DNA of 34,912 bases from CAURMH01 sp963525745 (GTDB taxonomy: Bacteria > Pseudomonadota > Gammaproteobacteria > Enterobacterales > Pasteurellaceae), in NCBI GenBank assembly GCA_963525745.1, contig CAURMH010000009.1, positions 1-34,912 on the forward strand, in the 5' to 3' direction. Of this stretch, positions 7,444 through 16,212 are shown piece by piece. The position numbers and the translations under genes are program-made. Under the pieces are notes generated by a model. It made no database searches, was not told where the DNA came from, and saw nothing but the letters and a program-made list of their open reading frames with translations. Position 1 is the first letter of the stretch. The number at the start of each line of letters is the position of its first letter.

Positions 7444-8838
7444 ATGAAAAAGAAAAATCTCATATTCAGCAGTATTGCGCTTGGTTTCAGTGTCTTGAGT
7501 TCATCATTTACCGCACAAGCCGACCTGCCTTTCTTTATTGGTACACAAAATAGTTTAGCGCCAATGTTAGAAAAAATTCAGCCGGCGGTTGTAACCATTT
7601 CAGTAGAAGGAAAACAGCGCAAAACGTCTCGCTCAGCTATTCCGGATGATTTTCCAGAGGAATTTAAGTTCTTCTTTGGCGAGCGTTTTAATGATCCTTT
7701 TATGGAACAATTCAATAATCGGGCATCCCGCGGATTTAAAGGTCTAGGATCAGGGGTTATTATCAATGCAATGAAAGGCTATGTTTTAACTAATAATCAT
7801 GTTGTTAATGACGCTGATAAAATCACAGTGCAGTTACAAGATGGGCGTGAATTCAATGCAAAACTGATTGGACGCGACGAACAATCGGATATTGCGTTGA
7901 TTCAAATTGAAAAACCAAACGGCTTAATAGAAATAAAATTAGCCGACTCCGATAAATTACGCGTCGGCGATTTTACAGTGGCAATTGGCAATCCGTTTGG
8001 TCTAGGACAAACAGTGACTTCCGGCATTGTCTCAGCATTAGGACGCTCCACCGGCTCGGATAGCGGTAGTTACGAAAATTATATTCAAACGGACGCTGCG
8101 GTGAATCGCGGAAATTCCGGAGGGGCGTTGGTTAATCTAAATGGTGAGTTAATCGGGATCAATACGGCTATCGTTTCGCCAAGTGGAGGTAATGCCGGTA
8201 TCGCTTTCGCGATTCCGAGCAATCAAGCCAATAATATTGTACAACAAATTCTTGAATTCGGCGAAGTTCGGCGTGGTTTATTAGGAATTAAAGGCGGAGA
8301 GCTTAACGCAGATTTAGCTAAAGCATTTAATGCCGATACACGCCAAGGCGCTTTTGTCAGCGAAGTTTTACCGAATTCTGCCGCTGAAAAGGCTGGCTTA
8401 AAAGCCGGCGATGTTATTACCGCAATGAACGGGCAAAAAATCTCAAGTTTTGCCGAAATGCGCGCCAAAATTGCGACATCCGGTGCCGGCAAAGAAATTG
8501 AATTGACTTATTTACGTGACGGAAAAGCAAACAATATTAAAGTTAAACTACAGGCGGATAGTGAGCAAAGTTCAACGAAGACCGAACTTCCGGTATTAGA
8601 CGGTGCAGAACTTGGCAACTACAATGCAAGGGGAGTTAAAGGGGTTGAAATTAAACGTGTAGAGCCTAATTCAATAGCCGCTCAAAGAGGTTTAAAATCC
8701 GGCGATATTATTATTGGAATTAATCGTGAAACGATTGAAAACACACTAGCGCTAAGTAAGTTCCTAGAAAATAAACCAGACGCGATTGCATTAAATATAT
8801 TGAGAGGTACAAGTAACTTCTATTTGCTTGTGCAATAG
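7444..8838 (+). CDS. degP: Periplasmic serine protease/chaperone DegP/DegQ (HtrA)
   Basis: HtrA proteins degrade or refold misfolded envelope proteins. The 464-residue precursor has a signal peptide cleaved near AQA-DLP (about 26). The trypsin-like domain carries His119 (LTNNHVV), Asp149 (SDIALIQ) and Ser225 (RGNSGGALV). PDZ domains lie at about 265-360 (RRGLLGIKG...) and 390-460 (VKGVEIKRVEPNS). The Gln-rich loop insertion of E. coli DegP between the signal and His is short, as in DegQ-like and H. influenzae HtrA proteins, so DegQ is an equally fair name. It is monocistronic, with a sigma-E-like promoter before it and a terminator after. Confidence 0.93.
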   Translation: MKKKNLIFSSIALGFSVLSSSFTAQADLPFFIGTQNSLAPMLEKIQPAVVTISVEGKQRKTSRSAIPDDFPEEFKFFFGERFNDPFMEQFNNRASRGFKGLGSGVIINAMKGYVLTNNHVVNDADKITVQLQDGREFNAKLIGRDEQSDIALIQIEKPNGLIEIKLADSDKLRVGDFTVAIGNPFGLGQTVTSGIVSALGRSTGSDSGSYENYIQTDAAVNRGNSGGALVNLNGELIGINTAIVSPSGGNAGIAFAIPSNQANNIVQQILEFGEVRRGLLGIKGGELNADLAKAFNADTRQGAFVSEVLPNSAAEKAGLKAGDVITAMNGQKISSFAEMRAKIATSGAGKEIELTYLRDGKANNIKVKLQADSEQSSTKTELPVLDGAELGNYNARGVKGVEIKRVEPNSIAAQRGLKSGDIIIGINRETIENTLALSKFLENKPDAIALNILRGTSNFYLLVQ

Positions 8839-8911
8839 CGGAAAAAGAAGAAAAAACCCTCTTGAAAATTACAATAATAAATAAGCCATAGCAGCTCAAA
8901 TGTAGAAGATC

Positions 8912-8980
8912 AAACTCAGTCCGACAGCCATTATTTAAAATCCGATGGCTGTCAGATTAACTTGAGTTTGAACTTTTTTT
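8912..8980 (+). terminator. Terminator-like long hairpin after degP
   Basis: AAACTCA (8912-8918) pairs with TGAGTTT (8963-8969) and GACAGCCAT (8923-8931) with ATGGCTGTC (8945-8953), with small internal bulges. The run CTTTTTTT ends at 8980. It lies about 75 bases past the degP stop. The remaining sequence to cysB (8981-9104) has a GCAGCGCTGC palindrome at 9020-9029 and nothing else I can name. Confidence 0.65.
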
Positions 8981-9104
8981 CTGTCCAAATCTGCTTTCCA
9001 TCAGCTCGTTTTTATATTGGCAGCGCTGCTACAGCACTTTTTCTTAGAAAGTGATGTGATAAGTAATTATTTAGTGTGAAGCAGCATAATACCGTTATAT
9101 TGCC

Positions 9105-10076
9105 CTATCTCACCGCCAATTCGATATTATCGAATAACTTTCTTACTGCGCTCTTATCTCGTAGCTTTTCCGCTTTTTCAACCGTACTTCGGGTTAAATG
9201 TGGGGAAAAATACTCAATAAAATCATACATATAACTTCTCAAAAAGGTGCCATGCTTAAAGGCGATTTGTGTCATACTGGGACGGAAAAGATGGCTTGCA
9301 TCGATAGAAACCAGATCGGTATCCGCTTGCGTATGTGCCATGGAGGCCATTATGCCGATACCGAGTCCCAAACGAACGTAAGTTTTAATGACGTCGGCGT
9401 CGGTTGCCGTAAAAACGATATTAGGCAGAATTCCTGCGCTGTTAAACGCATAATCCAAATCGGAAACGCCTGTAAATCCGAAGGTATAAGTGACCAATGG
9501 GTATTTTCCGAGCGCCTCTATCGTTAATGTCGTTTTTTGGGCGAGAGGATGATCAGGTTTGACAATCACGGAACGATTCCACCAATAGCAGGGCAATTGG
9601 ACTAAATCGTCAAACAGATAGGGCGCTTCCGTCGTAATGGCCAAATCCACTTCACCGGACATTAGCGCATCGTGAATTTGCGTTGGAGAGCCTTGGTGAA
9701 TATGTAAACTGACATCGGGGTACTGCTTCGAAAAGCGTTCAATCACCGCCGGCAGCATATAACGCGCTTGCGTATTCGTTGTCGCAATGCGTAATATACC
9801 GTGATTCGGCCGCGTATATTCATTAGCCACCGCTTTAATACTTTGCGCTTTGACCAATAATTCCTGTGCAATCGCCACAATTTTTTTCCCAGCCGGCGTA
9901 ACGGCTTTGATATGTTTGCCATTGCGTTCAAAAATTTCCAGACCTAATTCGTCTTCCAGTAACCGCACTTGTTTGCTAATTCCGGGTTGTGATGTATAAA
10001 GCGCATTAGCCGCTTCCGTTACATTCAGATTTTGATTCACTATTTCAACAATATAGCGAAGTTGTTGGATTTTCAT
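9105..10076 (-). CDS. cysB: LysR-type transcriptional regulator CysB
   Basis: CysB activates sulfate uptake and cysteine synthesis genes, with N-acetylserine or O-acetylserine as inducer. The 323-residue protein matches E. coli CysB in length. A winged helix-turn-helix fills the first 60 residues (TEAANALYTSQPGISKQVR). The co-inducer domain has the family-specific TTNTQARYMLP, HQGSPTQI, CYWWNRS, TYTFGFTG and FTATDADVIKTYVRLGLGIG. The C-terminal FLRSYMYDFI distinguishes CysB/Cbl from other LysR proteins. It is last in the tyrA-sucCD-yciO-rluB-cysB run, 19 bases after rluB. Confidence 0.95.
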   Translation of the reverse strand: MKIQQLRYIVEIVNQNLNVTEAANALYTSQPGISKQVRLLEDELGLEIFERNGKHIKAVTPAGKKIVAIAQELLVKAQSIKAVANEYTRPNHGILRIATTNTQARYMLPAVIERFSKQYPDVSLHIHQGSPTQIHDALMSGEVDLAITTEAPYLFDDLVQLPCYWWNRSVIVKPDHPLAQKTTLTIEALGKYPLVTYTFGFTGVSDLDYAFNSAGILPNIVFTATDADVIKTYVRLGLGIGIMASMAHTQADTDLVSIDASHLFRPSMTQIAFKHGTFLRSYMYDFIEYFSPHLTRSTVEKAEKLRDKSAVRKLFDNIELAVR

Positions 10077-10095
10077 CGCCGAATTCCTTTCTTAA

Positions 10096-11118
10096 CTATT
10101 TTTTGTAACGTTTATTCACATCTCTATAGCGTTTAACCGCTTTTCGAATTTGCCCTGATTTGGGTTTGCGGCGAGGTTTGGTTATGTCCAGCTTTGTTTC
10201 GGTTTCAGGCGGCAAACCGACCGAATGACGCAAGTAATTGACGCTTTCCAAATCCATTTCTTCCCAGCCGCCGCGCGGTAAATTTTTTATGAGTTTAATC
10301 GCGCCGTAACGAATACGAATTAAACGGCTCACTTGAATTCCTTGCGATTCCCATAAACGACGCACTTCACGATTTCGCCCTTCGGTTAGCGTTACGTCGT
10401 ACCATTGGTTGATCCCCATACCGCCGTTGAACTTAATTTCTTTAAAACAAGCCGGTCCGTCTTCCAGTTGTACGCCTTTGCGTAAACGCTGCAACATTGT
10501 TTCATCCACGTTCCCAAAGACGCGTACGGAATACTCGCGTTCAACTTCGTGACTCGGATGCATTAAACGATTGGCTAATTCGCCGTCGGTCGTGAATAAA
10601 AGAAGCCCGGAGGTATTAATGTCTAATCGTCCGACGGCAATCCAGCGCGAACCGGTTAGGCGGGGAAGGCGATCAAAAACCGTCGCACGTCCTTCCGGAT
10701 CGTGACGCGTACATAATTCGCCTTCCGGTTTGTAATACATGAGAACACGGCAAACTTCTTTCTGCGCCTGAGCCAAGTTAACAAGATGACCGTCAATCCG
10801 GATTTTTGCATTCGTCCTAACATCAATTCGATCGCCCGGTTTGGCGATTTTACCGTCCACACTGACGCGGTTTTCCATAATCATGGTTTCAATTTCGCGA
10901 CGGGAACCTTGTCCGGCACGTGCCAATACCTTTTGCAGTTTTTCATCACCTACTTTCGATTGGGACGCACGTGTTTTCGCTTCCGTTTTCGTCGAAATTC
11001 GCGCCGAATCAACCGCACTTTTGTGCTTTTTGGATCTTAACGCGGATGGTTTTTTTTCTTGTCGGCGAACCGCTTCGACGTTGTCGAGCGTTTTTTTAAA
11101 TGACTTTCTTAATTGCAT
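10096..11118 (-). CDS. rluB: 23S rRNA pseudouridine-2605 synthase RluB
   Basis: RluB isomerises U2605 of 23S rRNA. The 340-residue protein has a basic, low-complexity N-terminal extension (1-58). An S4 RNA-binding domain follows (LQKVLARAGQGSRREIE, 61-77), then an RsuA-family catalytic domain with Asp166 in GRLDINTSGLLL and the GRNREVRRLWES motif. A basic tail rich in K/R closes it. An uptake signal at 11012 sits in frame in the N-terminal extension and encodes Ser-Ala-Val. Gene order sucCD-yciO-rluB-cysB is the same as I recall for H. influenzae. Confidence 0.93.
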   Translation of the reverse strand: MQLRKSFKKTLDNVEAVRRQEKKPSALRSKKHKSAVDSARISTKTEAKTRASQSKVGDEKLQKVLARAGQGSRREIETMIMENRVSVDGKIAKPGDRIDVRTNAKIRIDGHLVNLAQAQKEVCRVLMYYKPEGELCTRHDPEGRATVFDRLPRLTGSRWIAVGRLDINTSGLLLFTTDGELANRLMHPSHEVEREYSVRVFGNVDETMLQRLRKGVQLEDGPACFKEIKFNGGMGINQWYDVTLTEGRNREVRRLWESQGIQVSRLIRIRYGAIKLIKNLPRGGWEEMDLESVNYLRHSVGLPPETETKLDITKPRRKPKSGQIRKAVKRYRDVNKRYKK

Positions 11119-11161
11119 AGTTCCTCTTGTTGTCGCTTTCCCAAGCGTCGTTATCTAAAAT

Positions 11162-11785
11162 TTATACAAACGGTTCGATTGAGCCGCTTCCTTCGCGCAA
11201 AATTACGGCGTCTTCATTCGTCAAATCCACTACCGTCGTCGGCTGTTGTCCTAAATAGCCGCCGTGGATGATTAAATCCACTCGGTGTTCTAAATCTTCG
11301 CGAATGGCTTCCGGATCAGAGTGCGTCGAATGTTCGTCGTTCGGCAACATTAATGAGCAGGACAAAATCGGCTCGCCAAGCGCCTTCAGCAAATCCAGTG
11401 CGATTTTATTGTTCGGCACGCGTAAACCGACGGTTTTACGTTTCGATGTCATCAAGCGGCGCGGTAACTCTTTTGTCGCCGTTAAAATAAATGTGTAAGG
11501 TCCCGGGGTATTGTTTTTAATTAATCGATACGCCGAATTGCTGACCGACGCATAATTAGACAGTTCCGATAAGTCGCTGCAAACTAAGGTGAAGTTATGC
11601 CCTTCCGGCAATTTGCGAATGGCAACGATACGTTCCATCGCCCGCTTATCGCCCACCATACAGCCCAGCGCATAGCCGGAATCCGTCGGATAAATCATTA
11701 CGCCGCCTTTGCGTAAAATATCTACCGACTGATTAATCAGACGGCTTTGCGGATTGTCCGGATGAATATAAAAAAATTGGCTCAT
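11162..11785 (-). CDS. yciO: YciO, Sua5/YciO/YrdC family protein
   Basis: This 207-residue protein has the YrdC-like fold that makes threonylcarbamoyl-AMP in the t6A tRNA pathway. PTDSGYALGC lies near the N-terminus, GHNFTLVCSDLSELS at about 81, PGPYTFIL near 114, and KTVGLRVPNN follows. The C-terminal TVVDLT...ILREGSG closes the domain. The YciO subgroup is longer at the N-terminus than YrdC/TsaC, and its physiological role is less clear than TsaC's, so activity is inferred. It starts immediately after the stop of the 38-codon open stretch following sucD. Confidence 0.88.
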   Translation of the reverse strand: MSQFFYIHPDNPQSRLINQSVDILRKGGVMIYPTDSGYALGCMVGDKRAMERIVAIRKLPEGHNFTLVCSDLSELSNYASVSNSAYRLIKNNTPGPYTFILTATKELPRRLMTSKRKTVGLRVPNNKIALDLLKALGEPILSCSLMLPNDEHSTHSDPEAIREDLEHRVDLIIHGGYLGQQPTTVVDLTNEDAVILREGSGSIEPFV

Positions 11786-11902
11786 TCATTTTCCTTTTTT
11801 CGAATTACGATGACGATATTTATCATTAACGGATTCTAAGGCCGTGTTGACCGCACTTGCGTTATAACGATCAGCTAATTTGTCTATGTGGCATAAGCCC
11901 AA
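11786..11902 (-). other. 38-codon open stretch between sucD and yciO, function unknown
   Basis: After the sucD TGA the same frame stays open for 38 codons and stops at TGA 11788-11786, directly before the yciO ATG. The translation begins LGLCHIDKLADRYN and ends in a basic KYRHRNSKKGK, with an in-frame uptake signal giving Ala-Ser-Ala-Val. The only start in frame is the TTG at 11902, and no ribosome site is evident for it. It could be the 3' remnant of a lost gene, a poorly initiated small protein, or chance. Confidence 0.25.
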
Positions 11903-12775
11903 TCAAGGGCGAATAAATTCGCGTAAGGCTTTGCCGATTTCCGCCGGACTTTTAACGCATTTCACACCGGCGGCTTCCAATGCCTCGATTTTCGCGTTAG
12001 CAGTGCCTTTTCCACCGTTAATAATTGCACCGGCATGCCCCATTCGTTTTCCTTTCGGCGCCGTCATGCCGGCGATATAGGCGACAATCGGCTTGCTTAT
12101 CGCGCGCCGAATAAATTCTGCCGCTTGCTCTTCCGCCGAGCCGCCGATTTCGCCGATCATCACGATGGCTTCCGTTTCAGGATCCGCTTCAAATAATGTC
12201 AATATATCAATAAAATTTGAGCCCGGTATAGGATCGCCGCCGATTCCGACGCAAGTCGATTGCCCTAAACCTTCGTCTGTCGTTTGTTTTACGGCTTCGT
12301 AGGTTAATGTCCCTGAACGCGAAACAATGCCGATTTTTCCGCGACGATGAATATGTCCCGGCATAATACCGATTTTACATTCGCCCGGCGTAATAATTCC
12401 CGGACAGTTCGGGCCGATCATTCGTGTACCGGTTCGGTCTAATTTTTGCTTAACAGCCAGCATATCCAGCGTCGGAATCCCCTCGGTAATGCAAACAATC
12501 AGTGAAATGCCGGCATCAATCGCTTCTAAAATCGCATCTTTGCAAAAAGGCGCAGGAACATAAATCATCGTCGCAGTGGCGCCGGTCGCTTGCACGGCGT
12601 CTCGAACCGTATTAAAGACCGGCAAACCCAAATGCGTGGTACCGCCTTTATTCGGCGATACGCCGCCGACTAACTGCGTACCGTAAATAAGCGCTTGTTC
12701 GGAATGAAAGGTGCCTTGTCCGCCGGTGCCCCCCTGACAAATCACCTTTGTATTTTTATCAATTAAAATCGCCAT
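11903..12775 (-). CDS. sucD: Succinate--CoA ligase (ADP-forming) subunit alpha
   Basis: SucD with SucC interconverts succinyl-CoA and succinate with nucleotide phosphorylation. The 290-residue protein has the CoA-binding N-terminal region (VICQGGTGGQGTFH), GPNCPGIITP at 121-130, and the phosphorylated His247 in GHAGAII. I set the start at ATG 12775 (MAILIDKNTK) with AAGGAAA upstream; it overlaps sucC by 17 bases. The frame extends 21 codons upstream within sucC, which is unlikely to be used. No sucAB genes are in the window, so in this organism the enzyme may serve the reductive branch; this is inferred. Confidence 0.94.
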   Translation of the reverse strand: MAILIDKNTKVICQGGTGGQGTFHSEQALIYGTQLVGGVSPNKGGTTHLGLPVFNTVRDAVQATGATATMIYVPAPFCKDAILEAIDAGISLIVCITEGIPTLDMLAVKQKLDRTGTRMIGPNCPGIITPGECKIGIMPGHIHRRGKIGIVSRSGTLTYEAVKQTTDEGLGQSTCVGIGGDPIPGSNFIDILTLFEADPETEAIVMIGEIGGSAEEQAAEFIRRAISKPIVAYIAGMTAPKGKRMGHAGAIINGGKGTANAKIEALEAAGVKCVKSPAEIGKALREFIRP

Positions 12776-13943
12776 TGTCGTTTCCTTTCGCCGCATTGAC
12801 GGCCAACTCCGCCGCTTGTTGTAAACTCTCGGCGACAATAATATTTACCCGACACTCGGCAAGGATCCGACGGCCCAATTCAGCATGAGTGCCTTCCAGT
12901 CTAACGACCACCGGAACCTTCACGCCGACGTCCTGTACCGCGGCGACAATCCCTTCGGCAATTAAGTCGCAACGCACGATACCGCCAAAAATATTCACTA
13001 AAATTGACCGCACTTGGCCATCGCTAAGAATAATTTTGAACGCTTCCGCCACTCTTTCTTTCGTCGCGCCGCCGCCGACATCAAGAAAATTCGCCGGTCG
13101 TCCGCCATAAAGTTGAACGATATCCATTGTTCCCATCGCCAATCCGGCACCGTTGACCATGCAGCCGATATTTCCATCTAATGCCACATAGTTTAATTGT
13201 GCCGCTTCCGCTTCTGCTTCGCGATGATCCGTTTGGGAAAAATCGCGCCATTCAAGTAAATCCGGTTGTCGATATAACGCGTTATTATCGACAACGACTT
13301 TCGCATCTAAGCACAACAACTGTCCTTCTTGCGTTAGCACCAATGGATTCACCTCCAGTAAGGCGAGATCCTTTTCAATAAAAAGTCGGGAGAGTTGAAG
13401 GAAGAATTGAGTGAACTGTTTATTTTGTTCGCCGGTTAAGCCTAATTTAAAGCCCAGCTCCCTGCCCTGATAGGGCATGCCGCCAAACAGCGGATCGAGC
13501 GCGACATAGTAAATACACTCGGGCGTTTGCGTCGCGATTTCTTCAATATCGACACCGCCGGACGCCGAAGCCATGAACATGACGTTTTGCGTCGCACGAT
13601 CAATGACTGCGCCAAGATAAAATTCATGGGCAATGCGGCAGGTTTCTTCAATGTAAATGGAATTCACCGGCTGACCGTGCTTGTCCGTTTGAGCGGTCAC
13701 TAAATGGTTACCCAGCCATTTTTCGGCGAATTCCCGCACGTCTTGTTCATGACGAACTAACTTTACTCCGCCGGCTTTGCCGCGCCCGCCGGCGTGAATT
13801 TGACATTTTGCCGCCCAAACCTCGCCTTTTAACTCGGACAGCGCCGAAGCGGCTTCATCGGCGGAACGACAAAGAATACCGTTACTGACGGGCAATTCGT
13901 AGCGCCGGAAAAGCCGCTTTGCCTGATATTCGTGTAAATTCAT
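12759..13943 (-). CDS. sucC: Succinate--CoA ligase (ADP-forming) subunit beta
   Basis: SucC binds nucleotide and succinate and pairs with SucD. The 394-residue protein starts MNLHEYQAKRLFRRYELP. It has an ATP-grasp domain (VWAAKCQIHAGGRGKAGGVK near 42-61) and the nucleotide/Mg site LALLEVNPLVL. The C-terminal ligase region holds NFLDVGGGA, LVNIFGGIVRCD and VVRLEGTHAELGRRIL. Length is close to E. coli (388), with a few extra residues at the end (GNDNGDFN) where the gene overlaps sucD. It begins 22 bases after tyrA on the same strand. Confidence 0.95.
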   Translation of the reverse strand: MNLHEYQAKRLFRRYELPVSNGILCRSADEAASALSELKGEVWAAKCQIHAGGRGKAGGVKLVRHEQDVREFAEKWLGNHLVTAQTDKHGQPVNSIYIEETCRIAHEFYLGAVIDRATQNVMFMASASGGVDIEEIATQTPECIYYVALDPLFGGMPYQGRELGFKLGLTGEQNKQFTQFFLQLSRLFIEKDLALLEVNPLVLTQEGQLLCLDAKVVVDNNALYRQPDLLEWRDFSQTDHREAEAEAAQLNYVALDGNIGCMVNGAGLAMGTMDIVQLYGGRPANFLDVGGGATKERVAEAFKIILSDGQVRSILVNIFGGIVRCDLIAEGIVAAVQDVGVKVPVVVRLEGTHAELGRRILAECRVNIIVAESLQQAAELAVNAAKGNDNGDFN

Positions 13944-13965
13944 ATTTCACCTATCGCCTTGTGTT

Positions 13966-15096
13966 TTAAGATGAATGATGCCGAAAATCATTAGCTTGCT
14001 GCAACAATTGACGACTTTCTTTTAAAAATTGCTCGGAATATTCGCCGAACCATGCTTTAACCTGATTAAACGCTTGAATAAAACCCGCTTTATCGCCGTT
14101 TTCAAAAAAAACTAAGGCCTCTTTGTAAGTTTGTTGCAAACTTTCCATTACGGTTAAGTTTTCCGGCTTATCGGCAATAATATCCGCATATAAGGCCGCA
14201 TCTTGTGCGAATAATCGTCCGATCATCGCTAATTCCAAGCGATAAATCGGGGAAGATAAAGCAAGCAGGCCGGCTAATTTAATCGGCTGGCGGGACAAAT
14301 GTAGCCCGTTGGCGAATGTCGCAAAATGGCGTAATGCCTGTATGTAAGTCATACTATGATCATGCTCGTCCGCCGTCACCGTGTAAATTTTAGCTCCCCA
14401 AATTTGTATTTGCTCAAGCAGCCATGCGTAACGTTCTGAAAAACGCCCATCACAGCAAACCACCACCTGTTTCGCCATACCGGCGATGTCCGGTCCGAAC
14501 ATGGGATGAAGCCCGACGACAGCGCCGCGGTGAACTTCTAACATTTTGGCTAAAGGCGTACGTTTTACCGAAGTCAGATCGGCTAATAACATATTTTCCG
14601 TTAAATACGGTTTTAATCGCTCAATCGTTTCTAAGGTAACCGAAATAGGAACGGAAACAATCACCGCCTCCGCATTGGCAAGAATAGCGTCGGCTCGTTT
14701 CCAATCGTCGATATCCAGCGTTTCAACGAAATAACCCGACGCGTTCAAATAATGAGCAAACAAGCCCCCTAGTTTTCCCTTACCGCCCACGATCACTATT
14801 TTTTGAATATGCGGATTCACTTTTTTAAAGCCGAATCGGTTTTCACTAGCGTAAGATTCGCGCATTAAACGGCGCAATACATCCTCAATAAGATCCGGCG
14901 GCACGCCCATTTTTTCCGCTTCCCGACGACGCGCCTGTAACATCTCCTGTTCGCGCTGCGGCGCATAAATCGGTAAGCCGTTTCGGTGTTTAACCTGCCC
15001 GACTTGAGAAACCAGGGCTAAACGTTTGGCAAATAATCGAATCAATTCCCGATCCAATAGATCAATCTCAGAACGCAATGACGTCAACGCTTCCAC
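13966..15096 (-). CDS. tyrA: Bifunctional chorismate mutase/prephenate dehydrogenase TyrA
   Basis: TyrA converts chorismate to prephenate and then to 4-hydroxyphenylpyruvate for tyrosine synthesis. The 376-residue protein has an N-terminal AroQ-type mutase domain (LRSEIDLLDRELIRLFAKR, 7-25). An NAD-binding dehydrogenase domain follows, with IVGGKGKLGGLFA at 102-114 and the catalytic HPMFGPD at 197-203. Length matches E. coli (373). The start codon is GTG at 15096 with AAGGA upstream. The leader carries a hairpin with a T-run (15152-15195) that could attenuate expression. sucC follows 22 bases after its stop. Confidence 0.94.
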   Translation of the reverse strand: MEALTSLRSEIDLLDRELIRLFAKRLALVSQVGQVKHRNGLPIYAPQREQEMLQARRREAEKMGVPPDLIEDVLRRLMRESYASENRFGFKKVNPHIQKIVIVGGKGKLGGLFAHYLNASGYFVETLDIDDWKRADAILANAEAVIVSVPISVTLETIERLKPYLTENMLLADLTSVKRTPLAKMLEVHRGAVVGLHPMFGPDIAGMAKQVVVCCDGRFSERYAWLLEQIQIWGAKIYTVTADEHDHSMTYIQALRHFATFANGLHLSRQPIKLAGLLALSSPIYRLELAMIGRLFAQDAALYADIIADKPENLTVMESLQQTYKEALVFFENGDKAGFIQAFNQVKAWFGEYSEQFLKESRQLLQQANDFRHHSS

Positions 15097-15151
15097 AATA
15101 TATCCTTATTTTAAATTTGCTACGGTTACTTTTACGCCGCAAAGTGCGGTC

Positions 15152-15195
15152 AAAAAAAGAGAATTTGATTCGTTCAGGGAGGTAAAGCATTCTCT
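15152..15195 (-). terminator. Terminator or attenuator hairpin in the tyrA leader
   Basis: On the minus strand AGAGAAT (15195-15189) pairs with ATTCTCT (15164-15158), followed by an unbroken T-run (15158-15152), about 55 bases before the tyrA start. It lies downstream of the hairpin at 15248-15270, so it may be a second terminator for the truB operon instead of a tyrA attenuator. The stem is short (7 bp) and the loop is 24 bases. Confidence 0.45.
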
Positions 15196-15247
15196 CAAAA
15201 CGATCGCTTTATATGTTCGATTAATTTACTTTTTTCAAGGTTGAAAC

Positions 15248-15270
15248 ACAAGCCACAACAGAAGGCTTGT
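15248..15270 (-). terminator. Terminator-like hairpin after truB
   Basis: ACAAGCC (15270-15264 on the minus strand) pairs with GGCTTGT (15254-15248) around a 9-base loop, 22 bases past the truB stop. The following bases GTTTC are only weakly T-rich. Confidence 0.5.
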
Positions 15271-15291
15271 TTGCATAAAAGGCAGAGAGAG

Positions 15292-16212
15292 TTATGATTG
15301 TGCGATTAAACGCTGCGGTCGAAGGAGATTATGTTCATCCACAAATGCCACACCTAAAAAACGATTCTCCGCTGAAAATAACCGCACTTGCCCTTGGTTA
15401 GGGAGTGGCGCCGTTAATTTAAGGCGCTGGCCGAATAAAATTTTTTCACTCTGTTCAGGACTGAGCGTTAATTTAGGTAATGCGGCAACGGCGCTATCCG
15501 TCGGCAGCAAAAGTCGATCCAATAACATGAAATCCTCCCGCTCGGCGAGCGCTTGCAATCGTTCAAGGGGCATCATTCGCTCGGCGGGATAATCCGCCAC
15601 CGCAACACGACGCAACGCGACAACATGAGCGCCGCAGCCTAACATTTCCCCCAAATCATCAATTAACGTCCGAATATACGTGCCCTTTGAACAATGCACC
15701 TCTAAAGTTAAAAAAGGCGCTTGATAGGCGACAAAATCCAATGAAAAAATCGTAATGGGACGCGCTTCGCGCGACACCGTAATGCCTGCTCGCGCATATT
15801 CATACAAAGGTTTGCCTTGATGTTTTAGGGCGGAAAACATGGTCGGTATCTGCAAAATATCGCCTCGAAAGGCGTCAAGTGCGGTCAAAATTTGTGGTGT
15901 TTCAACTTTTATATCGCGTGTTGCGACAATTTGTCCTTCCGCATCGGAGGTATCCGTCCGCTCGCCTAATTTTGCCGTCACACGATAACGCTTATCCGCA
16001 TCCAGTAAAAATTGTGAAAACTTTGTCGCTTCGCCTAAACAAATTGGCAGCATTCCCGTTGCCAGCGGATCAAGTGCGCCGGTGTGACCGGCTTTGTTGG
16101 CCTGAAATAGGTGCTTTACTTTTTGCATAATCGCGTTCGACGACATGCCTTCGGCTTTATCCAACAAAAAAATGCCATCAATGTCGCGCCCGCGCTTACG
16201 AGGTTTTGACAT
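15292..16212 (-). CDS. truB: tRNA pseudouridine-55 synthase TruB
   Basis: TruB makes pseudouridine 55 in the T-loop of tRNAs. The 306-residue protein has GIFLLDKAEGMSSN at 13-26, the catalytic Asp48 in GHTGALDPLATGMLP, and KRYRVTAKLGERTDTSDAEG. KGTYIRTLIDDLGEMLGCGAHV follows, with a C-terminal PUA-like part. Its start overlaps the rbfA stop by one base (TAATG), indicating coupled translation. It is last in the metY-rimP-nusA-infB-rbfA-truB cluster; rpsO and pnp do not follow, unlike in E. coli. Confidence 0.95.
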   Translation of the reverse strand: MSKPRKRGRDIDGIFLLDKAEGMSSNAIMQKVKHLFQANKAGHTGALDPLATGMLPICLGEATKFSQFLLDADKRYRVTAKLGERTDTSDAEGQIVATRDIKVETPQILTALDAFRGDILQIPTMFSALKHQGKPLYEYARAGITVSREARPITIFSLDFVAYQAPFLTLEVHCSKGTYIRTLIDDLGEMLGCGAHVVALRRVAVADYPAERMMPLERLQALAEREDFMLLDRLLLPTDSAVAALPKLTLSPEQSEKILFGQRLKLTAPLPNQGQVRLFSAENRFLGVAFVDEHNLLRPQRLIAQS

